25,878 bases of DNA from an uncultured Bacteroidales bacterium (GCA_947177315.1 CAMWTX010000006.1:1-25878); one strand, 5' to 3'. Shown: positions 8,345-16,067, counted from the first letter of the stretch. The notes: generated by a model not told the origin, from the letters alone. Numbers and translations are program-made.

Positions 8345-10444
8345 ATGAAAAATACAACTCGGGTTCTTTTGTTAAGTTTCTTCATCATGACCGGATGCAC
8401 GCAACTGGCTCAGAAGGGCAATCCTTTCTTTGAGTCTTGGGAAAACAATTCCTACCGTATTCCTCCTTTCAGCCGTATCAAGGAATCGCACTACCTGCCG
8501 GCATTGCAGGAAGGCATACGCCGTCAGAACGAGGCTATTGAAGCTATTGTGAAAAACGAGGCGGCCGCCGATTTCGAAAATACGGTGCTGGCCTTGCACC
8601 GGAGCGGCGAAATGATCGAAAAGGTGGCCGGGGTGCTGTTCAACGTAGTGGCGGCACAATCCACCGAAGGTTTGCGACAAATCGAAAGCGAAGCCGTGCA
8701 GCTGTTGAGTGCCCAGAACGACAATGTGTATATGAACCCCGCTTTGTTCGAGAGAGTTAAGCAGGTAAAGAAAAACGGCGCATTCGCCGATGAGGTGCAG
8801 GGCAAGCTGGTGGAAGACACCTATCGCCAGTTTGTGCTTAACGGTGCTGAATTAAAGCCGGAACAACAGGAAGCGTTGCGCGAAATCAACACCAAATTGA
8901 GCGAGGCGGAAAACAAGTTCTCGCAGAACCTGCTGCTGGCAACTGCCAAGTATGAGTTGCTCGTGGAAGATTCGGCGCGTTTGGAAGGCTTGCCCGCCGG
9001 CGATATGGAACGGGCCGCCGCCAAAGCCGCACAGCAGGGTAAGAAAGGTTACCTGTTCGGTTTGGACAACCCCACTATCATGCCCTTCCTGCAATATGTA
9101 AAGGATGCCGGATTGCGCAAGGAAATATTGGATGCCTATGCCGCCCGTTGCGCCGCCGGCAGCGAGTTCGACAACACGCCCGTGGTAAAGGATATCGTAC
9201 GGCTCCGAATGGAAAAGGCGCAGTTGCTCGGATTTCCCGACTATGCTTCCTATGCTTTGCAGACCCGTATGGCCAAAACACCGCAGACGGTTTACGCCCT
9301 GATGGAGCAAATCTGGCCTGCCGCCCTGCAGCGTGCCAAGGAAGAACTGGCCGAAATGAAAGCCTACCGCGCCAAACACGAAAATGTGCAAGGAGAGTTC
9401 CTTCCCTCCGACTGGCGTTACTATTCCAATAAGGTAAGGGAAGAAAAATACGCCCTGGACGAAAATACCGTAAAGGCTTATTTCTCGCTCGACAGTGTTC
9501 GCAAAGGCGTTTTCTATCTGGCCGAACGCCTCTACGGCATCACGTTTGAACCTTATATGGAAGCGGAGATGCCCACTCCCAACACCTCGGCCTATATCTG
9601 CAAGGATGAAGACGGAAGCGTGCTGGGCGTCCTCTTTTTAGACATGCTGGCAAGACCCGGGCAGAAATCGGGCGGTGCCTGGAACACTTCGTATGTGGAA
9701 CAAAGTTACGACGGGCAGACAAGGCTCACGCCGGTAACCTCCATCGTCTGCAACTATACGCCTGCCGTTGACGGGCAGCCGGTTTTGTTGAGCATAGACG
9801 AAGCCGAAACTTTCTTTCATGAATTCGGACACGCTTTGCACGCCTTGTTTTCCGAAGTAAAATACAAGGGTCTTTCGGAAACTCCGCGCGATTTTGTGGA
9901 ACTGCCTTCCCAGGTAATGGAACATTGGGCCTTGCATCCGCAGATGCTCCGGGTGTATGCCCACCATTATCAAACGGGAGAAACGATTCCCGACGAATTG
10001 ATTGAACGCATACAGGCGGCCAAGCTTTACGGACAGGGATTCGCCACCACCGAACTGTTGGCGGCGGCCTTGTTGGATATGGATTACCATACGATAGGCC
10101 GGATGCCCGAAGGTTTCGACCCGGCGGTGTTCGAAGCGGAATCCACCCGTCAAAGAGGGCTGATTTCGGAGATATATCCCCGTTACAAGACCAATTATTT
10201 CGCCCACACGATGGGGGGTGGCTATAGCGCCGGTTATTACAGCTATACTTGGGCTGAGGTGCTGGATGCCGATACCTTCGAAGCCTATGAAGAAAGCGGC
10301 GATATCTTTAACCGCCGGATAGCGTCTTCGTTCCGCAACGATATCTTGAAAAACGGCGGCATGTACGATGCCATGAAGATGTACGTGAAATTCCGCGGTC
10401 ACGAACCCGAAGTAAAGGCCTTGCTCAAGAGCCGGGGTCTGTAG
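8345..10444 (+). CDS. dcp: Lipoprotein M3-family zinc peptidase (peptidyl-dipeptidase Dcp type)
   Basis: 699 residues. The zinc site is complete: H492-E493-F494-G495-H496 with the third ligand at E519 in DFVELPSQ, and the substrate-binding GYSAGYYSYTWAEVLDAD segment near the C-terminus. M3 enzymes of this length are peptidyl-dipeptidases or oligopeptidases that release dipeptides or trim short peptides. Unlike E. coli Dcp, the N-terminus is a lipoprotein signal (MKNTTRVLLLSFFIMTGC), so the enzyme is probably membrane-anchored and works on peptides in the periplasm or at the surface. This fits an amino-acid-fermenting organism. It is convergent with lolD; the hairpin at 10464-10496 may end both transcripts. 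Confidence 0.9.
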   Translation: MKNTTRVLLLSFFIMTGCTQLAQKGNPFFESWENNSYRIPPFSRIKESHYLPALQEGIRRQNEAIEAIVKNEAAADFENTVLALHRSGEMIEKVAGVLFNVVAAQSTEGLRQIESEAVQLLSAQNDNVYMNPALFERVKQVKKNGAFADEVQGKLVEDTYRQFVLNGAELKPEQQEALREINTKLSEAENKFSQNLLLATAKYELLVEDSARLEGLPAGDMERAAAKAAQQGKKGYLFGLDNPTIMPFLQYVKDAGLRKEILDAYAARCAAGSEFDNTPVVKDIVRLRMEKAQLLGFPDYASYALQTRMAKTPQTVYALMEQIWPAALQRAKEELAEMKAYRAKHENVQGEFLPSDWRYYSNKVREEKYALDENTVKAYFSLDSVRKGVFYLAERLYGITFEPYMEAEMPTPNTSAYICKDEDGSVLGVLFLDMLARPGQKSGGAWNTSYVEQSYDGQTRLTPVTSIVCNYTPAVDGQPVLLSIDEAETFFHEFGHALHALFSEVKYKGLSETPRDFVELPSQVMEHWALHPQMLRVYAHHYQTGETIPDELIERIQAAKLYGQGFATTELLAAALLDMDYHTIGRMPEGFDPAVFEAESTRQRGLISEIYPRYKTNYFAHTMGGGYSAGYYSYTWAEVLDADTFEAYEESGDIFNRRIASSFRNDILKNGGMYDAMKMYVKFRGHEPEVKALLKSRGL

Positions 10445-10463
10445 AAGGAAGAGGAAAGGAGCG

Positions 10464-10496
10464 AAAGGGCGGCCGTGTTTCTACAGGCGGCCCTTT
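10464..10496. terminator. Hairpin between convergent dcp and lolD
   Basis: AAAGGGC (10464-10470) can pair with GCCCTTT (10490-10496), continued inward by GCC/GGC after one G-G mismatch. On the + strand the stem is followed by only a weak TTTCTTG tract, and the right arm lies inside the last codons of lolD. A shared bidirectional terminator is plausible but the T-tract is poor. Confidence 0.45.
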
Positions 10497-11155
10497 CTTG
10501 TATCGGCCACAATCATGCCGTCTTTCATCTCGATGCAGCGGTCGGACATGGCTGCCAGATCGTGGTTGTGGGTTACGATAATAAAGGTCTGCCCGTATTT
10601 TTCTTTCAACTCGAAAAACAATCGGTGGAGCGCCAGGGCGTTGGCGGTGTCTAAGTTGCCCGAAGGTTCGTCGGCAAAGACCACCTGGGGGCGGTTCACC
10701 AACGCGCGCGCCACGGCCACCCGTTGCTGCTCGCCGCCCGAAAGTTCGGAGGGCTTGTGGTCCTGGCGGTCTTCGAGCCCCAGAAAGCGCAGCAGTTCCA
10801 AGGCGCGTTCTTTTGCCACGCCGGGTTTTTCTGCGCCGATAAGGGCGGGCATCATCACGTTTTCGAGCGCGCTGAATTCCGGCAAGAGGTAGTGGAACTG
10901 AAATACGAATCCTATCTGTTGGTTGCGGAAAGCGGCAAGTTTCTTGGCAGACAGCCGGTATAAATCGGTATCGCCGATAAAGACCGAGCCGGCATCGGGT
11001 TTGTCGAGGCTGCCCATGATTTGCAACAAGGTGGTCTTGCCTGCTCCCGATGCGCCGGTAATGCTCACCACTTGGCGTTCCTCAATACGGAGGCTCACCG
11101 ACTTGAGTACCTCCAACTGCCCGTATTTCTTGTAGATGTTTTCTATGCGAATCAT
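10481..11155 (-). CDS. lolD: Lipoprotein-releasing system ATP-binding protein LolD
   Basis: 224 residues from the ATG at 11155. It is the ATPase of the LolCDE transporter that extracts lipoproteins from the inner membrane; the membrane subunits are not in this window. Motifs: Walker A GASGAGKTT (34-42), the FQFHYLLPEFSALENV segment (85-100) typical of LolD, signature LSGGEQQR (138-145), Walker B with D162-E163 (FADEPSGNLD) and the H-loop THNHD. The start MIRIENIYKKYG is the normal family N-terminus. However, the frame stays open upstream without a stop and includes a HigA-like leader (11156-11257), so an N-terminally extended form cannot be excluded. Confidence 0.9.
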   Translation of the reverse strand: MIRIENIYKKYGQLEVLKSVSLRIEERQVVSITGASGAGKTTLLQIMGSLDKPDAGSVFIGDTDLYRLSAKKLAAFRNQQIGFVFQFHYLLPEFSALENVMMPALIGAEKPGVAKERALELLRFLGLEDRQDHKPSELSGGEQQRVAVARALVNRPQVVFADEPSGNLDTANALALHRLFFELKEKYGQTFIIVTHNHDLAAMSDRCIEMKDGMIVADTRKGRL

Positions 11156-11257
11156 AAATCTCTCTTGGTTCACTTTGGCTTCAAAGGCGTCTCTTTCCGG
11201 CGTGCCGATTTTCCCCAGACGTTTATCCTGTAACGTATCAAAGGGAGTTAATTTCAT
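11156..11257 (-). pseudogene. HigA-type antitoxin N-terminal remnant, in frame with lolD
   Basis: The 34 codons directly upstream of lolD, starting at ATG 11257, read MKLTPFDTLQ followed by DKRLGKIGTPERDAFEAKV and NQERF. The block 'DKxxGKxGTPxRdaFEak' is what I recall at the N-terminus of Bacteroidota HigA-like XRE antitoxins, before their helix-turn-helix; here it stops before any helix-turn-helix and runs straight into lolD without a stop codon. It could be the remnant of an antitoxin gene fused by deletion, a retained leader peptide, or a true N-terminal extension of LolD. A predicted -7 element lies just upstream (11274-11281), so the region is probably transcribed. Confidence 0.45.
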
Positions 11258-11273
11258 TTGTGCCATTTGGTTG

Positions 11274-11281
11274 CAAAAATA
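11274..11281 (-). promoter_or_regulatory. Predicted -7 element for lolD (TATTTTTG)
   Basis: On the reverse strand this reads TATTTTTG, a full match to the Bacteroidota TAnnTTTG element. A start of transcription about 7 bases downstream (near 11267) would place the HigA-like leader inside the transcript. The -33 region is not a good match. Confidence 0.45.
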
Positions 11282-11342
11282 CCTTAAAGTTTCCATCTGG
11301 GAAAACATGGTTGCATTGGCGAATGCGAGAGCTTTATTTTCG

Positions 11343-11350
11343 TATCTTTG
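11343..11350 (+). promoter_or_regulatory. Predicted -7 element (TATCTTTG) of the beta-barrel protein gene
   Basis: TATCTTTG, an exact TAnnTTTG match, 54 bases before the ATG at 11404. The nearest TTG upstream is spaced too far (24 bases) to be a convincing -33 box. Confidence 0.5.
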
Positions 11351-11403
11351 CAAACAATCGAAAGTTGTTAAAATTGATGAATTTATAATCGGATTATCTC
11401 GAT

Positions 11404-12186
11404 ATGAAAAGGACTTTGCTTGTTGTTTTTATAGGTCTTTTGGGGCTTTCTATGGTCAAGGCTCAAGATGTGATAGTGTTAAAAAATACAGAGGAGATTC
11501 AAGCCAAGGTTCTGGAGATCGCTCCCAACACGGTAAAATATGTGGAATGGGACTTTCAAGACGGTCCGGTTCGGATTGTCAACAGGAGCGATATTTTCGT
11601 TATCAAATACCAAAATGGTAAAAAAGAAGTCTTTGTCGATACCTCAAGGATGCGAAAGGCTTCAAATCATGGGAAATACATAGATAGGATAAAAGCGCAG
11701 GCTTATTTTTATTTTGGTACTCCCATAGAAAAAAACGGGGCGGGACCGGCGATAGATGCATCCTTTGGGGCTCGCTTTTATGATTATTTTTACCTTGGTG
11801 CGGAGTTGGGTTATGCTTGTATTTTTGAAAAGGTGGTGTTGACACAAGGTAATTACAAGGTGGAAAATTTTTGGATGTACTCGCATTTATTTTCCCTCAA
11901 TGTCAATATGAAAGGATATCTGCCAGTGTCTGAAAAACTCTTTCCATTTATTAATCTCACTATGGGGCTTGGATTTTTCCCTTTGGACGGTATAATTCAC
12001 GATGGCCAGCATCGGTCTGATTATGATATTCATTTGGGTCTGACTAATGGTTTGAGATGGTTCAATATGCAGGTTGGGGCAGGAGTTGATTTTAAACGTT
12101 TTTCGGTTGGTCTTGGATATCATGCCTTATCCAAGAATGGGGTAACTGCCAATGTTGGCTATTTTAAGATAGGGATTCGGCTGTAG
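11404..12186 (+). CDS. Secreted outer-membrane beta-barrel-like protein
   Basis: 260 residues. A classical signal peptide (MKRTLLVVFIGLLGLSMVKA, cleavage before QDV) is followed by a short domain, DVIVLKNTEEIQAKVLEI up to about residue 80, that Bacteroidota often place before an outer-membrane barrel; it ends in YQNGKKEVF. The rest has alternating aromatic/hydrophobic strands rich in G, Y and F (FYLGAELGYACIF, GLGYHALSKNG, VGYFKIGIRL) as expected for a small beta-barrel of the OMP_b-brl type. The function is unknown. The gene is visibly more AT-rich than the neighbouring housekeeping genes, which may indicate later acquisition. It stands alone between the divergent lolD and the thrS promoter. 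Confidence 0.7.
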   Translation: MKRTLLVVFIGLLGLSMVKAQDVIVLKNTEEIQAKVLEIAPNTVKYVEWDFQDGPVRIVNRSDIFVIKYQNGKKEVFVDTSRMRKASNHGKYIDRIKAQAYFYFGTPIEKNGAGPAIDASFGARFYDYFYLGAELGYACIFEKVVLTQGNYKVENFWMYSHLFSLNVNMKGYLPVSEKLFPFINLTMGLGFFPLDGIIHDGQHRSDYDIHLGLTNGLRWFNMQVGAGVDFKRFSVGLGYHALSKNGVTANVGYFKIGIRL

Positions 12187-12309
12187 GTCGATTTCTCTCC
12201 GCATTTTCCCACCCCCGCTTGTTGATAACTAAAAGTTGCATAGATGTAAGTGTTTATGCTTGCGGAAAATATAATCGTTGCAAACAGTTTTTTTTCTCAT
12301 TTTTTTTGT

Positions 12310-12317
12310 TATCTTTG
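12310..12317 (+). promoter_or_regulatory. Predicted -7 element (TATCTTTG) of the thrS-infC-ribosomal operon
   Basis: Exact TAnnTTTG match at the end of a T-rich stretch, 39 bases before thrS. It implies a short leader starting near 12324. Confidence 0.6.
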
Positions 12318-12339
12318 CCCTCCCTTTCGTAAGGAAGGA

Positions 12340-12360
12340 ATGCTTTTTATAAGACGATGA
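12340..12360 (+). CDS. Possible six-codon upstream ORF overlapping the thrS start
   Basis: ATG at 12340 opens MLFIRR and its TGA (12358-12360) overlaps the thrS ATG as ATGA. It is preceded by the purine-rich AAGGAAGG (12331-12338), which could serve this small ORF better than thrS itself. The left half of that purine run can pair with CCTT at 12323-12326. This may be a chance ORF or a coupling leader peptide; nothing but layout supports it. Confidence 0.25.
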   Translation: MLFIRR

Positions 12361-14288
12361 TAAACATAACATTACCCGACGGTTCGGTAAAACAATACCC
12401 CAAGGGCGTTACGGCCTTGGAGGTTGCCAAGAGCATCAGCGAGGGCTTGGCACGTAATGTACTGGCTGCGAAAGTAGATGAAAATATATGGGATGCGACC
12501 CGTCCCATCGACCACGACTGCAAGCTTACCCTGCTTACCTGGCAGGATGAGGGCGGCCGCGCCGCTTTCTGGCATTCTACGGCGCACTTGGCGGCCGAAG
12601 CCATCGAACAGCTCTATCCCGGTGCCAAGTTCGGCATCGGCCCCAATATCGATACCGGTTTCTACTACGATATCGACTTTGGAGACAGGGAAATATCCTC
12701 CGACGACTTTGAAAAGATAGAAAAGCGCGTTATGGAGCTTGCCGCCGAAAAGCAGGCTTTTGTGCGCAAGGAAGTCAGCAAGGCCGACGCCATCGACTAT
12801 TTCACCAAGAAAGGCGACGAATACAAACTCGACTTGCTCAAAGACTTGGAAGACGGCAAGATTACCTTCTATACCAACGGCACGTTTACCGACCTCTGCC
12901 GTGGCCCTCACTTGCCCGATACCTCCTTTATCAAGGCATTCAAGCTTACTTCGGTGGCCGGTGCCTATTGGCGCGGCGATGAAAAGCGCAAGATGCTGAC
13001 CCGTATCTACGGGGTGGCTTTCCCCAAGCAGAAAGACCTCAAGGATTATCTTGAATTTCTGGAAGAAGCCAAGAAACGCGACCACCGCAAGATCGGCAAG
13101 GAGATGGAGCTCTTTACCTTCTCGACCAAAGTGGGAGCGGGTCTGCCCATCTGGTTGCCCAATGGAACGGCGATGCGCGAACAGTTGGAAACCTTCCTCA
13201 AACGTGTTCAGCGCAAGGCCGGTTACGTGCAGGTGATGTGTCCGCATATCGGCAACGTGGAACTCTACAAAACCTCCGGACACTACGACAAATACGGAAA
13301 GGATTCTTTCCAACCCATCAATACGCCCATCGAAGGCGAGCAGTTCTTCCTCAAACCCATGAACTGCCCCCACCACTGCGAAGTATATCGCTCCAAACCG
13401 CATTCCTATAAGGATCTTCCTTTGCGTATCGCCGAGTTCGGAACGGTTTACCGCTATGAACAGAGCGGCGAATTGCATGGCTTGACGCGTGTGCGCGGCT
13501 TTACCCAGGACGATGCCCATATTTTCTGTACCGCCGACCAGCTCAAAGCCGAGTTTGAATCGGTAATTGATATCATTCTGTTGATTTTCAAAACCCTGCA
13601 TTTTAAGGAATATTCGGCGCAGATTTCCTTGCGCGACAAGGTGGATCACAGCAAGTATATCGGCACGGACGAAAACTGGGAAAAGGCCGAAAAAGCCATT
13701 ATCGAAGCCGCCCAGGAAAAAGGCCTCAACACCTATGTGGAATACGGCGAAGCGGCCTTCTACGGCCCCAAGCTCGACTTTATGGTAAAGGATGCCTTGG
13801 GCCGCAAGTGGCAGCTGGGTACGGTTCAGGTCGATTACAACCTGCCCGAACGTTTCGGTTTGGAATATGTGGGAGCCGACAATCAGAAGCACCGTCCCAT
13901 CATGATTCACCGCGCTCCTTTCGGTTCGATGGAACGCTTTGTGGCGGTTCTTACCGAAAACACCGCCGGCAAGTTCCCCTTGTGGATTACGCCGGTTCAG
14001 TTCAGCGTTCTGCCCATCAGCGACAAGTACCTCGACTATGCCAAGGAAGTAAAGGCCTTGTTGCAGGATGCCGACTTGCGCGGAGAAGTGGATGACCGCA
14101 GCGAAAAAACGGGACGCAAGATCCGCGATGCCGAGATGCGCCACATTCCCTATATGTTGATTGTGGGCGAAAAAGAAGCCGCCGAACGTACCGTTTCGGT
14201 TCGCAAACACGGAGAAGGAGACTTGGGAGCCTTGAAACTGGAAGAGTTCATTGCCAAGGTTCAGCAAGAAGTAAAAGAATACTTGTAA
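12357..14288 (+). CDS. thrS: Threonyl-tRNA synthetase
   Basis: 643 residues, nearly the same as E. coli ThrRS (642), charging tRNA-Thr in the cytoplasm. Domain order: TGS domain (1-62, starting MINITLPDGSVKQYP), editing domain with H73-STA-H77 and the LCRGPHLPDT motif, class II catalytic core with zinc ligands C337, H388 and H518, and the anticodon-binding domain from about residue 545. It opens the classical thrS-infC-rpmI-rplT cluster. In E. coli ThrRS represses its own mRNA; no tRNA-Thr-like leader can be recognised here since the leader is under 40 bases. Confidence 0.97.
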   Translation: MINITLPDGSVKQYPKGVTALEVAKSISEGLARNVLAAKVDENIWDATRPIDHDCKLTLLTWQDEGGRAAFWHSTAHLAAEAIEQLYPGAKFGIGPNIDTGFYYDIDFGDREISSDDFEKIEKRVMELAAEKQAFVRKEVSKADAIDYFTKKGDEYKLDLLKDLEDGKITFYTNGTFTDLCRGPHLPDTSFIKAFKLTSVAGAYWRGDEKRKMLTRIYGVAFPKQKDLKDYLEFLEEAKKRDHRKIGKEMELFTFSTKVGAGLPIWLPNGTAMREQLETFLKRVQRKAGYVQVMCPHIGNVELYKTSGHYDKYGKDSFQPINTPIEGEQFFLKPMNCPHHCEVYRSKPHSYKDLPLRIAEFGTVYRYEQSGELHGLTRVRGFTQDDAHIFCTADQLKAEFESVIDIILLIFKTLHFKEYSAQISLRDKVDHSKYIGTDENWEKAEKAIIEAAQEKGLNTYVEYGEAAFYGPKLDFMVKDALGRKWQLGTVQVDYNLPERFGLEYVGADNQKHRPIMIHRAPFGSMERFVAVLTENTAGKFPLWITPVQFSVLPISDKYLDYAKEVKALLQDADLRGEVDDRSEKTGRKIRDAEMRHIPYMLIVGEKEAAERTVSVRKHGEGDLGALKLEEFIAKVQQEVKEYL

Positions 14289-14297
14289 AACTAATTT

Positions 14298-14303
14298 AGG
14301 AGG
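14298..14303 (+). promoter_or_regulatory. Strong Shine-Dalgarno AGGAGG deciding the infC start
   Basis: AGGAGG lies 8 bases before the ATC at 14312, the ideal distance. Most genes in this window have weak or no Shine-Dalgarno sequence, as usual in Bacteroidota, so this perfect one stands out and supports initiation at that ATC. Confidence 0.8.
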
Positions 14304-14311
14304 ACAGCGCC

Positions 14312-14914
14312 ATCGCTATCACGAGTAACAGAAGTCAGAACCGGGGTTTCCGCGCTCCCGTAAAGAAAGAGCCCGAACACCGGATCAATCGCCGGATCAC
14401 CGCGCCGGTAGTGCGCGTAGTGGGCGAAAATGTGGAAACGGCCATCATGCATCTCAAGGATGCCTTGAAGATAGCCGAAGAACGGGAATTGGATTTGGTT
14501 GAAATCTCACCTTCCGCCAATCCTCCTGTGTGCAAGGTAATCGACTACCAGAAGTTCCTTTACGAACAGAAGCGCAAGCAAAAGGAAATTAAAGCCAAGA
14601 GCGCCAAGATCGTAGTAAAGGAAATCCGCTTGGGGCCGCAGACCGATGACCACGATTTCAACTTCAAGCTGAACCACGCCAAACGCTTCCTTTCGGAAGG
14701 TTCCAAGGTAAAGGTGGATGTTTTCTTCCGCGGAAGAACCATCGTCTATAAGGAACAGGGCGAAGCCATCCTGCTGAAGTTTGCCGAAGCCTTGCTGGAA
14801 TTCGGCAAGCCCGAAAGCATGCCTAAGTTGGAAGGCAAGCGGATGATAATGATGATCAGTCCCGTCAAGGCATCGGCCAAGAAAGCCGCGCCTAAGCCCG
14901 AAACCGAAGAATAA
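14312..14914 (+). CDS. infC: Translation initiation factor IF-3, probable ATC start codon
   Basis: About 200 residues. IF-3 binds the 30S subunit and checks the start codon. The conserved N-terminal motif RINRRITAPVVRVVGENVE and the blocks LVEISPSANPPVCKVIDYQKFLYE and KEIRLGPQTDDHDF, plus KVKVDVFFRGR, define the family. An in-frame TAG at 14297-14299 sets the upstream limit. From there to the conserved motif there is no ATG, GTG or TTG; the first ordinary codon is GTG 14411, inside the conserved motif. ATC at 14312 sits 8 bases after AGGAGG and gives MAITSNRSQNRGF; a second ATC at 14318 is less well spaced. Rare AUU/AUC starts of infC in other bacteria allow IF-3 to repress its own synthesis, so the same is inferred here. 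Confidence 0.92.
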   Translation: MAITSNRSQNRGFRAPVKKEPEHRINRRITAPVVRVVGENVETAIMHLKDALKIAEERELDLVEISPSANPPVCKVIDYQKFLYEQKRKQKEIKAKSAKIVVKEIRLGPQTDDHDFNFKLNHAKRFLSEGSKVKVDVFFRGRTIVYKEQGEAILLKFAEALLEFGKPESMPKLEGKRMIMMISPVKASAKKAAPKPETEE

Positions 14915-14943
14915 GAGTAAAAACAAACAATAACTAACCAATC

Positions 14944-15138
14944 ATGCCAAAGTCAAAAACCAAATCGGCTGCGAAGAAAAGATTTTCTTTCACCGGAACG
15001 GGCAAGATTAAACGCAACCACGCTTACAAGAGTCACATCCTGACCAAGAAAAGCAAGAAGCGTAAACGTAATCTGACTTATTCGGCTATCGTTCACTCGG
15101 CCAACGAAGCGGCGGTGCGCGATATGTTGAATCTGTAG
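14944..15138 (+). CDS. rpmI: 50S ribosomal protein L35
   Basis: 64 residues, highly basic, with the family pattern MPKSKTKSAAKKRFSFTGTG and a LTKKSKKRKRNL segment. It follows infC by 29 bases and precedes rplT in the order conserved through most bacteria. The C-terminus is of normal length. Confidence 0.96.
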   Translation: MPKSKTKSAAKKRFSFTGTGKIKRNHAYKSHILTKKSKKRKRNLTYSAIVHSANEAAVRDMLNL

Positions 15139-15154
15139 GCTTTTGCCACCCGTA

Positions 15155-15172
15155 AGGCGTCCGGGACCGCCT
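15155..15172 (+). promoter_or_regulatory. Hairpin in the L35-L20 gap
   Basis: AGGCG (15155-15159) pairs with CGCCT (15168-15172) around TCCGGGAC, in which TCC/GGA can add pairs. There is no T-tract. The gap is long (122 bases) for an operon of this type. An L20 control site or a processing site is possible but unproven. Confidence 0.3.
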
Positions 15173-15260
15173 CTAAACAACCCGAAGCAAACATTTATTA
15201 ATTGATTATGAGCACAAAGTTTCCTGAGATAAAGGAGCGCTCATACAAAAAACAAAAAAG

Positions 15261-15605
15261 ATGCCAAGATCAGTCAATGTGGTTGCCGCAAGGGCACGCC
15301 GTAAAAAGATGCTGAAATTGACCCGCGGTCAGTTCGGTCGTAGAAAAAATGTGTGGACAGTCGCCAAGAACTCTTTGGAAAAAGGTTTGGTGTATGCTTA
15401 CCGTGACCGCAAGGCCAAAAAGAGAAGTTTCCGTAACCTTTGGATTGTACGTATCAACGCCGGTATCCGTCCTTACGGAATGTCGTACTCGGCATTCATG
15501 GGCAAGCTTCATCAGAAAAACATCGACTTGAACCGCAAGGTGCTTGCCGATTTGGCGATGAACCATCCCGAAGCTTTCAAGGCTATCGTAGATAGCGTAA
15601 AATAG
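15261..15605 (+). CDS. rplT: 50S ribosomal protein L20
   Basis: 114 residues with the family start MPRSVNVVAARARRKKMLKL and the later RDRKAKKRSFRNLWIVRIN and MSYSAFMGKLH blocks. L20 is an early assembly protein and, in several bacteria, the repressor of its own operon. It follows rpmI after an unusually long 122-base gap and precedes rplS by 28 bases. Confidence 0.97.
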   Translation: MPRSVNVVAARARRKKMLKLTRGQFGRRKNVWTVAKNSLEKGLVYAYRDRKAKKRSFRNLWIVRINAGIRPYGMSYSAFMGKLHQKNIDLNRKVLADLAMNHPEAFKAIVDSVK

Positions 15606-15633
15606 AGTTGTTAACATATAAATACTAGAAACC

Positions 15634-15987
15634 ATGAGCAAACCGGCTTTAATGCAATTTGTTGACACGCTCACAAAAAGCAACGAGCTGCCTGCCTTCA
15701 AAGCGGGCGACACCATAACCGTAAGTTACAAGATCAAGGAAGGTAACAAAGAACGTATCCAGCAGTTCCAAGGCGTTGTTCTGCAACGTTCGGGAAGCGG
15801 CACCACGGCCACGTTCACGGTACGCAAGATGTCGAGCAACATCGGTGTGGAAAGAATCTTCCCCGTCAACTCTCCCTTTATCGAAAAAGTGGAAGTGAAC
15901 AAACGCGGGGTTGTTCGTCGCGCCCGTATCTTCTACCTGCGTAACCTTACCGGCAAGAAAGCTCGTATCAAAGAACGTCGTTTCTAA
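15634..15987 (+). CDS. rplS: 50S ribosomal protein L19
   Basis: 117 residues with the L19 signatures FKAGDTITVSYKIKEGNKER, IQQFQGVVLQRSG and RRARIFYLRNLTGKKARIKE. L19 is usually placed with rpsP-rimM-trmD; its position directly after rplT, 28 bases downstream, makes it the last gene of this translation operon. The hairpin at 16011-16049 follows. Confidence 0.97.
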   Translation: MSKPALMQFVDTLTKSNELPAFKAGDTITVSYKIKEGNKERIQQFQGVVLQRSGSGTTATFTVRKMSSNIGVERIFPVNSPFIEKVEVNKRGVVRRARIFYLRNLTGKKARIKERRF

Positions 15988-16010
15988 GTTCTTTCTTGGA
16001 AGATTGCTGA

Positions 16011-16049
16011 AAGGCTGCATGGCGCGGATCTGTGTCAGGCAGCCTTTTT
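16011..16049 (+). terminator. Intrinsic terminator after rplS
   Basis: AAGGCTGC (16011-16018) pairs perfectly with GCAGCCTT (16039-16046) around a 20-base loop, followed by a T-run to 16049. It ends the ribosomal operon. It lies only 19 bases before the kamC ATG, so the kamC promoter must overlap the hairpin or kamC depends on read-through. Confidence 0.75.
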
Positions 16050-16053
16050 GGCG

Positions 16054-16061
16054 TATTTTTA
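16054..16061 (+). promoter_or_regulatory. Possible -7 element (TATTTTTA) of the kam operon
   Basis: One mismatch from TAnnTTTG. TGTG at 16031-16034, 19 bases upstream, is one mismatch from a TTTG -33 box. If real, transcription would begin at or next to the kamC ATG (16068), giving a nearly leaderless mRNA. Confidence 0.3.
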
Positions 16062-16067
16062 TCCCCC

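Noticed and set aside
12372..14267. Reverse-strand ORF (631 codons) opposite thrS
   Set aside because: Long antisense frames are common opposite such codon use; thrS is certain and the reverse translation has no known domain.
15208..15260. Possible small ORF beginning ATG 15208 just before rplT
   Set aside because: It runs out of frame into rplT, has no recognisable sequence, and no Shine-Dalgarno or promoter supports it.
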